Source of the DNA: Deltaproteobacteria bacterium
GTDB taxonomy: Bacteria; Desulfobacterota; GWC2-55-46
Assembly (NCBI GenBank): GCA_016219075.1
Contig: JACRCJ010000214.1
Span: 1-9,639, forward strand
Direction of reading: 5' to 3'
DNA length: 9,639 nt
Part shown: positions 6,380 to 9,639 of the stretch, in pieces
How the letters are laid out: each line of letters begins with the position of its first letter
Position numbering within the stretch: position 1 is the first letter of the stretch
Program-made: the position numbers and the translations under genes
The notes under the pieces: generated by a model
The model's database searches: none
What the model was told of the DNA's origin: nothing
Seen by the model: the letters and a program-made list of their open reading frames with translations, nothing else

Positions 6380-7012
6380 TTGAAAGATAACATCTTCAGC
6401 AGAAGGTCGTTTTTGAAAGGCGCGCTCGCGGGCACGGTCCTTTTGATGAGCGCCCCGTCATTCGCCTCAGAGCTCATACCGCAACCCCATGAAGAGGCCT
6501 CCGGCATGGCAAACGGGGAGCCGGCGGAGGAGCCTCGCGTCGAGATAAAGGGTGACATGGCAAAGGAAGGGCGTCTGCGTCTGTACCGCAACCGCACGGA
6601 CGAGAGGATCGATGTGGTCTTCAGGAACGCCTACGGCGAGTACGACCCCGAGGCCCTGGCGGCCATCAACCGCATCATGAGGTGCCACTACAACGGCGAA
6701 GAGACCGGGATCGACATCCAGGTCATCGAATACCTGAACGCCCTCGATAACAGGATCGGCGGCGGCGGCAACGAGATAAACATCGTCTCCGGCTACAGGT
6801 CCAGGGAGTATAACGACCTCTTGAGGAAAAGAAGCCGCAGGGTCGCAAAACACAGCTTCCATCTTACGGGCCAGGCCATAGACTTCCACATCCCGTCCGC
6901 AAAACTTGGAAAAGTCAGACACGCCGCCTTGAAACTCGGCTACGGAGGAGTGGGGTATTACCCCAAAGGACACTTCATCCACATCGACTCCGGGAAGTTC
7001 AGGTACTGGTAA
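6380..7012 (+). CDS. Tat-exported DUF882 / M15-type murein endopeptidase (MepK/YcbK-like)
   Basis: Predicted periplasmic zinc peptidase of peptidoglycan. E. coli YcbK (MepK), which this closely resembles, cuts L,D (3-3) cross-links between stem peptides. The 210 residues start with a twin-arginine signal (SRRSFLKG at 7-14, hydrophobic stretch to about 25, likely cleavage after A29). The catalytic domain carries SGYRS, then H161-L-T-G-Q-A-I-D168-F-H, GGVGYYP and H-F-I-H201-I-D203, ending in FRYW as in YcbK. H161, D168 and H201 are the expected zinc ligands. The start is a TTG; GGAG at 6370-6373 lies 6 nt away and no other start exists before the upstream in-frame stop at 6335. A 5-codon ORF (ATG 6366) ends across this TTG. 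The L,D-transpeptidase 20 nt downstream fits a shared role. Confidence 0.92.
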   Translation: MKDNIFSRRSFLKGALAGTVLLMSAPSFASELIPQPHEEASGMANGEPAEEPRVEIKGDMAKEGRLRLYRNRTDERIDVVFRNAYGEYDPEALAAINRIMRCHYNGEETGIDIQVIEYLNALDNRIGGGGNEINIVSGYRSREYNDLLRKRSRRVAKHSFHLTGQAIDFHIPSAKLGKVRHAALKLGYGGVGYYPKGHFIHIDSGKFRYW

Positions 7013-7020
7013 AAGCGTAG

Positions 7021-7026
7021 TATAAT
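7021..7026 (+). promoter_or_regulatory. Perfect -10 box immediately before the transpeptidase ATG
   Basis: TATAAT at 7021-7026 sits exactly 7 nt before A7033 of the ATG, so a transcript from it would begin at the start codon itself. The -35 region, TTCAGG at 6998-7003 (spacer 17), is weak (3 of 6). This would add to read-through from the upstream gene. Confidence 0.4.
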
Positions 7027-7032
7027 CTATTC

Positions 7033-7869
7033 ATGAGATACACACTGAGTCTTTTACTTCTTGCGATCCCGGTATTTTTCACCTACCCGTCTATTACCTC
7101 CGCAAACACCGCAACGGCAACCGCGCCAGGCGGGTGCGCCCCGCTCCACCCGAGCGATTCAACCATAGAGTGGGATTGCGTAAGGCTTAAAAAGGACGAC
7201 TCCCTTGAGAGTCTTTTCAAAGAGGGCTGGAAGGATGTGGCACGGTTTAACAGGATCGACCGGCGCCATGCCCGCCCTTTCACATACATCAAGGCCCCCA
7301 GAAGGATTGAAGATATACCGGACTTCTCCCCTATGCCGCCGTACTATCCGAAGGCCGAAAAACTCCCGAAGTTCATCCTCATAGACCTCTCAGAGCAGTT
7401 CCTCGGCGCTTACGAGTACGGCCGTCTTGTCTTCTCCGCCCCGGCGGCCACCGGCGAGAGGGGCAACGAGACCCCCAAAGGGGAGTTCAGGATCTCGGCC
7501 TTCAGCCGTAACCACAGGTCTTCCAAATACACGATAGAAAAGACCGACACCCCCTACCCGATGAACTACGCCCTCAGGTTCCATATAAACAGGGAGGGCG
7601 TCTCTTACTGGATACACGGCCGCGATATCCCGGGGCGCCCGGCATCCCACGGCTGTATCGGCCTCTATGACGAGGAGATGCAGAAGAGGCATTACAAGTA
7701 CCCCAAAGACCCGGTTCTCGATGACGCAAAGAGGCTTTACGAATGGACTATCGGGGATTCATACGACGACGGGAAACCGCGCGGCCTGAAGGACGGCCCC
7801 GTAACCTTGATAACGGGCGAAATACCCGGGGGTCCTGAGGCTTCGTCCTTAAAAAACCAGCCTTTTTAA
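7033..7869 (+). CDS. Periplasmic L,D-transpeptidase (YkuD domain) with LysM-like N-terminal region
   Basis: Cell-wall enzyme that would form 3-3 cross-links in peptidoglycan or attach proteins to it. The 278 residues have a Sec signal peptide (1 to about 24), a LysM-like stretch (about 48-90: RLKKDDSLESLF..WKDVARFNRID..), and a YkuD domain (about 112-245). The catalytic motif is H195-G-R-...-S205-H206-G207-C208, with C208 as nucleophile. The residue two after the Cys is Gly (CIGL) where most family members have Arg (CIR). The gene starts 20 nt after the endopeptidase stop, so co-transcription is likely. No Shine-Dalgarno is visible before the ATG; a perfect TATAAT at 7021 suggests leaderless expression or coupling. 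Family assignment is firm; whether it cross-links or anchors a lipoprotein cannot be read from sequence. Confidence 0.94.
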   Translation: MRYTLSLLLLAIPVFFTYPSITSANTATATAPGGCAPLHPSDSTIEWDCVRLKKDDSLESLFKEGWKDVARFNRIDRRHARPFTYIKAPRRIEDIPDFSPMPPYYPKAEKLPKFILIDLSEQFLGAYEYGRLVFSAPAATGERGNETPKGEFRISAFSRNHRSSKYTIEKTDTPYPMNYALRFHINREGVSYWIHGRDIPGRPASHGCIGLYDEEMQKRHYKYPKDPVLDDAKRLYEWTIGDSYDDGKPRGLKDGPVTLITGEIPGGPEASSLKNQPF

Positions 7870-7891
7870 AGAGATTCAGCCTTCATACCTG

Positions 7892-7919
7892 TTGACTATT
7901 TTGACCCCTCTGTGATAAT
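7892..7919 (+). promoter_or_regulatory. Promoter of trpE (extended -10)
   Basis: TTGACT (7892-7897, 5 of 6), a 16-nt spacer and GATAAT (7914-7919, 5 of 6) preceded by TG at 7911-7912. The predicted start is near 7926, leaving only about 5 nt before the ATG at 7931. A second TTGAC occurs 10 bp after the first (7902). There is no room for a leader peptide, T-box or attenuator before trpE. Confidence 0.65.
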
Positions 7920-7930
7920 CTGAGTTGCTT

Positions 7931-9415
7931 ATGAAAAAGCATAATTATTTCCCCTCCTTGGATGTTTTCAAAGAGAAGGCCGCCTCATCCAGGATAGTTC
8001 CTGTCTTCAGGGATATCCTCGCCGACACGGAGACCCCGGTCTCGGCTTTTCTAAAGATGGACACCGGAGGGGACGCGTTCCTTCTGGAAAGCGTTGAAGG
8101 GGGCGAAAAGTGGGGCCGCTACAGCCTGCTTGGCGCCAGCCCGCGCATGACCGTCAGGAGCAAGGGCGAAAAGATCGAGATAATCGAGGGCGGCGCCCTG
8201 AGGACCGAGGAAGGGGACCCGATAGGGGTGCTTAAAAGACTCATCTCGGAGTTCAACGCGGCCCATGTGGAAGGAGCGCCCCGGTTCTTCGGCGGGGCGA
8301 TAGGCTACATCGGCTACGACATGGTGAGGCGTATCGAGAAGCTCCCGGACTCTGCCCCGAAAGACCTCGACCTCTACGACATGTTCTTCATATTCACCGA
8401 CACCCTGCTGGTCTTCGATAACATCGAACACAAGATCAAGGTCATCGCGAACGCCTGTATCGAGGAAGGGGCCGACCTTGCCGGAACGTACTCGAAGGCG
8501 ACTGAAAAGATAGAGGACCTCGTACGGGTGCTGCGCACGCGGGAGGTCCCGCCCCCAAAGGACGCGCCGGGGTCCGCCCCGGAGATAAGGTCGAACTTCA
8601 AGCGCGAAGACTTCTACGGGGCCGTCGACAAGGCAAAGGGATATATAACCGAGGGGGACATCTTCCAGGTCGTCCTCTCCCAGAGGTTCGAGACAGCCCT
8701 TGAGGTGGATCCTTTCGACATCTACAGGGCGCTACGCGTGGTAAACCCCTCCCCCTACATGTTCTTTCTGAGGCTCGGCGGCACTATCCTCGTCGGCTCC
8801 TCACCCGAGATACTCGTCAGGGTCGACGACTCCGACATAAACGTGAAACCGATAGCCGGAACCAGAAAAAGGGGGAGGGACGCCGAAGAAGACCTCGCCC
8901 TTGAAAAAGAGCTTCTGGCCGACCCCAAGGAGCGGGCCGAGCACATAATGCTCGTGGACCTCGGGCGTAACGACGTCGGCAGGGTCGCCGAGGCCGGCAC
9001 CATCAGGGTCGATGAGTTCATGACCATCGAGCGGTACTCCCATGTCATGCACATAGTCACAAATGTGCGCGGCAACCTGAAAAAGGGCGCCGACTCCTTC
9101 GACGCGCTCCGCGCGTGCTTCCCGGCCGGGACCCTTACGGGCGCCCCGAAGGTCAGGGCCATGGAGATAATAGAAGAACTCGAGCCGTGCAAAAGGGAGA
9201 TATACGGAGGCTCCGTCGGGTACTTCGGCTACTCGGGCAACATGGACATGTGCATCACCATCAGGACGCTCGTCATAAAGGACAACCGCGTATACATACA
9301 GGCAGGGGCCGGAATAGTGGCCGACTCGGTCCCCGAAAAGGAATACGAGGAGACGGAAAACAAGGCCAGGGGGATATTGAAGGCCGTCACCCTCGCCATG
9401 GAAGGTCTCGTCTGA
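7931..9415 (+). CDS. trpE: Anthranilate synthase component I
   Basis: Converts chorismate and ammonia (from TrpG, using glutamine) to anthranilate, the first committed step of tryptophan synthesis, in the cytoplasm. The 494 residues cover the full family length. The N-terminal half has the tryptophan feedback motif L51-L-E-S54. The chorismate-binding half shows PIAGTRKRG (307-315), EHIMLVDLGRND, the GTLTGAPK loop, and QAGAGIVADS..EKEYEET near the end. Ala309 in PIAGT, where PabB of E. coli has Lys (PIKGT), and the trpG-like gene next door favour TrpE over PabB. The ATG at 7931 is preferred; a TTG at 7925 would add two residues but falls before the predicted transcription start. Only a weak GAG precedes the ATG. 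No key residue is missing. Confidence 0.96.
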   Translation: MKKHNYFPSLDVFKEKAASSRIVPVFRDILADTETPVSAFLKMDTGGDAFLLESVEGGEKWGRYSLLGASPRMTVRSKGEKIEIIEGGALRTEEGDPIGVLKRLISEFNAAHVEGAPRFFGGAIGYIGYDMVRRIEKLPDSAPKDLDLYDMFFIFTDTLLVFDNIEHKIKVIANACIEEGADLAGTYSKATEKIEDLVRVLRTREVPPPKDAPGSAPEIRSNFKREDFYGAVDKAKGYITEGDIFQVVLSQRFETALEVDPFDIYRALRVVNPSPYMFFLRLGGTILVGSSPEILVRVDDSDINVKPIAGTRKRGRDAEEDLALEKELLADPKERAEHIMLVDLGRNDVGRVAEAGTIRVDEFMTIERYSHVMHIVTNVRGNLKKGADSFDALRACFPAGTLTGAPKVRAMEIIEELEPCKREIYGGSVGYFGYSGNMDMCITIRTLVIKDNRVYIQAGAGIVADSVPEKEYEETENKARGILKAVTLAMEGLV

Positions 9416-9429
9416 CAGACGGCTGAAAA

Positions 9430-9471
9430 GCTCCTGAGAGAAACTTTTTATAAAAAGTTTCTCTCAGGAGC
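9430..9471. repeat. Perfect 42-bp palindrome between trpE and trpG
   Basis: 21-bp arms meet with no spacer at 9450/9451: left arm GCTCCTGAGAGAAAC then TTTTTA, right arm the exact reverse complement. It occupies nearly half of the 92-nt gap. In RNA it folds into a hairpin of about 19 pairs. No T run follows on either strand, so it is not a classical terminator. An RNA stability or processing hairpin, or a dispersed palindromic repeat, are the likely options. Confidence 0.9.
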
Positions 9472-9507
9472 GGCACACCCATCCAGCGGAAAAAGGGAGT
9501 ACCGATC

Positions 9508-9639
9508 ATGCTTTTGATGATAGACAACTACGATTCTTTCACCTTCAACCTGGTGCAGTACTTCCAGGAGCTCGGTGAAGAGGTCGTCGTATACAGGAAC
9601 GACGCCATAACCGTGGCCGGGATAGAAAAACTCAGGCCC
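9508..9639 (+). CDS. trpG: Anthranilate synthase component II (glutamine amidotransferase), N-terminal part only
   Basis: Supplies ammonia from glutamine to TrpE. Only the first 44 codons are inside the window. They show the class I amidotransferase opening MLLMIDNYDSFTFNLVQY followed by LGEEVVVYRND, typical of TrpG/PabA. AGGGAG at 9494-9499 lies 8 nt before the ATG. The active-site Cys and His lie beyond the edge. Placement 92 nt after trpE supports TrpG, though in many bacteria one protein serves both tryptophan and folate synthesis (PabA). Confidence 0.92.
   Translation, partial: MLLMIDNYDSFTFNLVQYFQELGEEVVVYRNDAITVAGIEKLRP

Noticed and set aside
7840..7872. Intrinsic terminator after the transpeptidase gene
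   Set aside because: Only an AT-only TTAAAAA/TTTTTAA inverted repeat overlapping the stop codon; no GC stem or following T run.
7870..7930. Tryptophan leader peptide, T-box or attenuator before trpE
   Set aside because: The gap is about 60 nt and the predicted transcript starts about 5 nt before the ATG, leaving no room for these elements.
9430..9471. Reading the palindrome as a trp operon terminator
   Set aside because: The T run is in the middle of the palindrome, not after the stem, and trpG follows with a good ribosome site on the same strand.

Overview
The window reads as a GC-rich Gram-negative chromosome segment. Tat export, a lipobox lipoprotein, a periplasmic c-heme chemoreceptor and an NtrC-type two-component pair suggest a Desulfobacterota- or Nitrospirota-like bacterium. 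That placement is an inference from gene style, not a measured assignment.

Left part, minus strand (1-6158). Going against the printed strand there are: a sensor histidine kinase (4704-6158); its sigma-54-activating response regulator (3272-4696), 7 nt downstream; a 99-residue coiled-coil lipoprotein (2713-3012) with a textbook intrinsic terminator (2658-2692); a roughly 400-bp gene-free stretch of short repeats and palindromes; and a methyl-accepting chemotaxis protein (1-2042) that runs off the left edge. The chemoreceptor carries a CxxCH heme-c site in its periplasmic domain and has a strong sigma-70-type promoter 172 nt upstream.

Right part, plus strand (6380-9639). A divergent promoter region separates the kinase from a Tat-exported MepK/YcbK-like murein endopeptidase (6380-7012). 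A YkuD L,D-transpeptidase follows 20 nt later (7033-7869). These two look like a matched pair: one makes L,D (3-3) cross-links in peptidoglycan and the other is of a family that cuts them. Next come trpE (7931-9415) with its own promoter, a perfect 42-bp palindrome, and the first 44 codons of trpG (9508-9639), which open a tryptophan operon.

The items most worth a second look are the heme-c chemoreceptor and its unusual signalling tip, the perfect palindrome between trpE and trpG, the repeat-built Lys-tailed lipoprotein near an L,D-transpeptidase, the 12-bp inverted-repeat-bounded element at 2310-2629, and the possible leaderless or near-leaderless start sites of the transpeptidase and trpE. 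I found no CRISPR array, tRNA, rRNA, transposase or obvious defence system.
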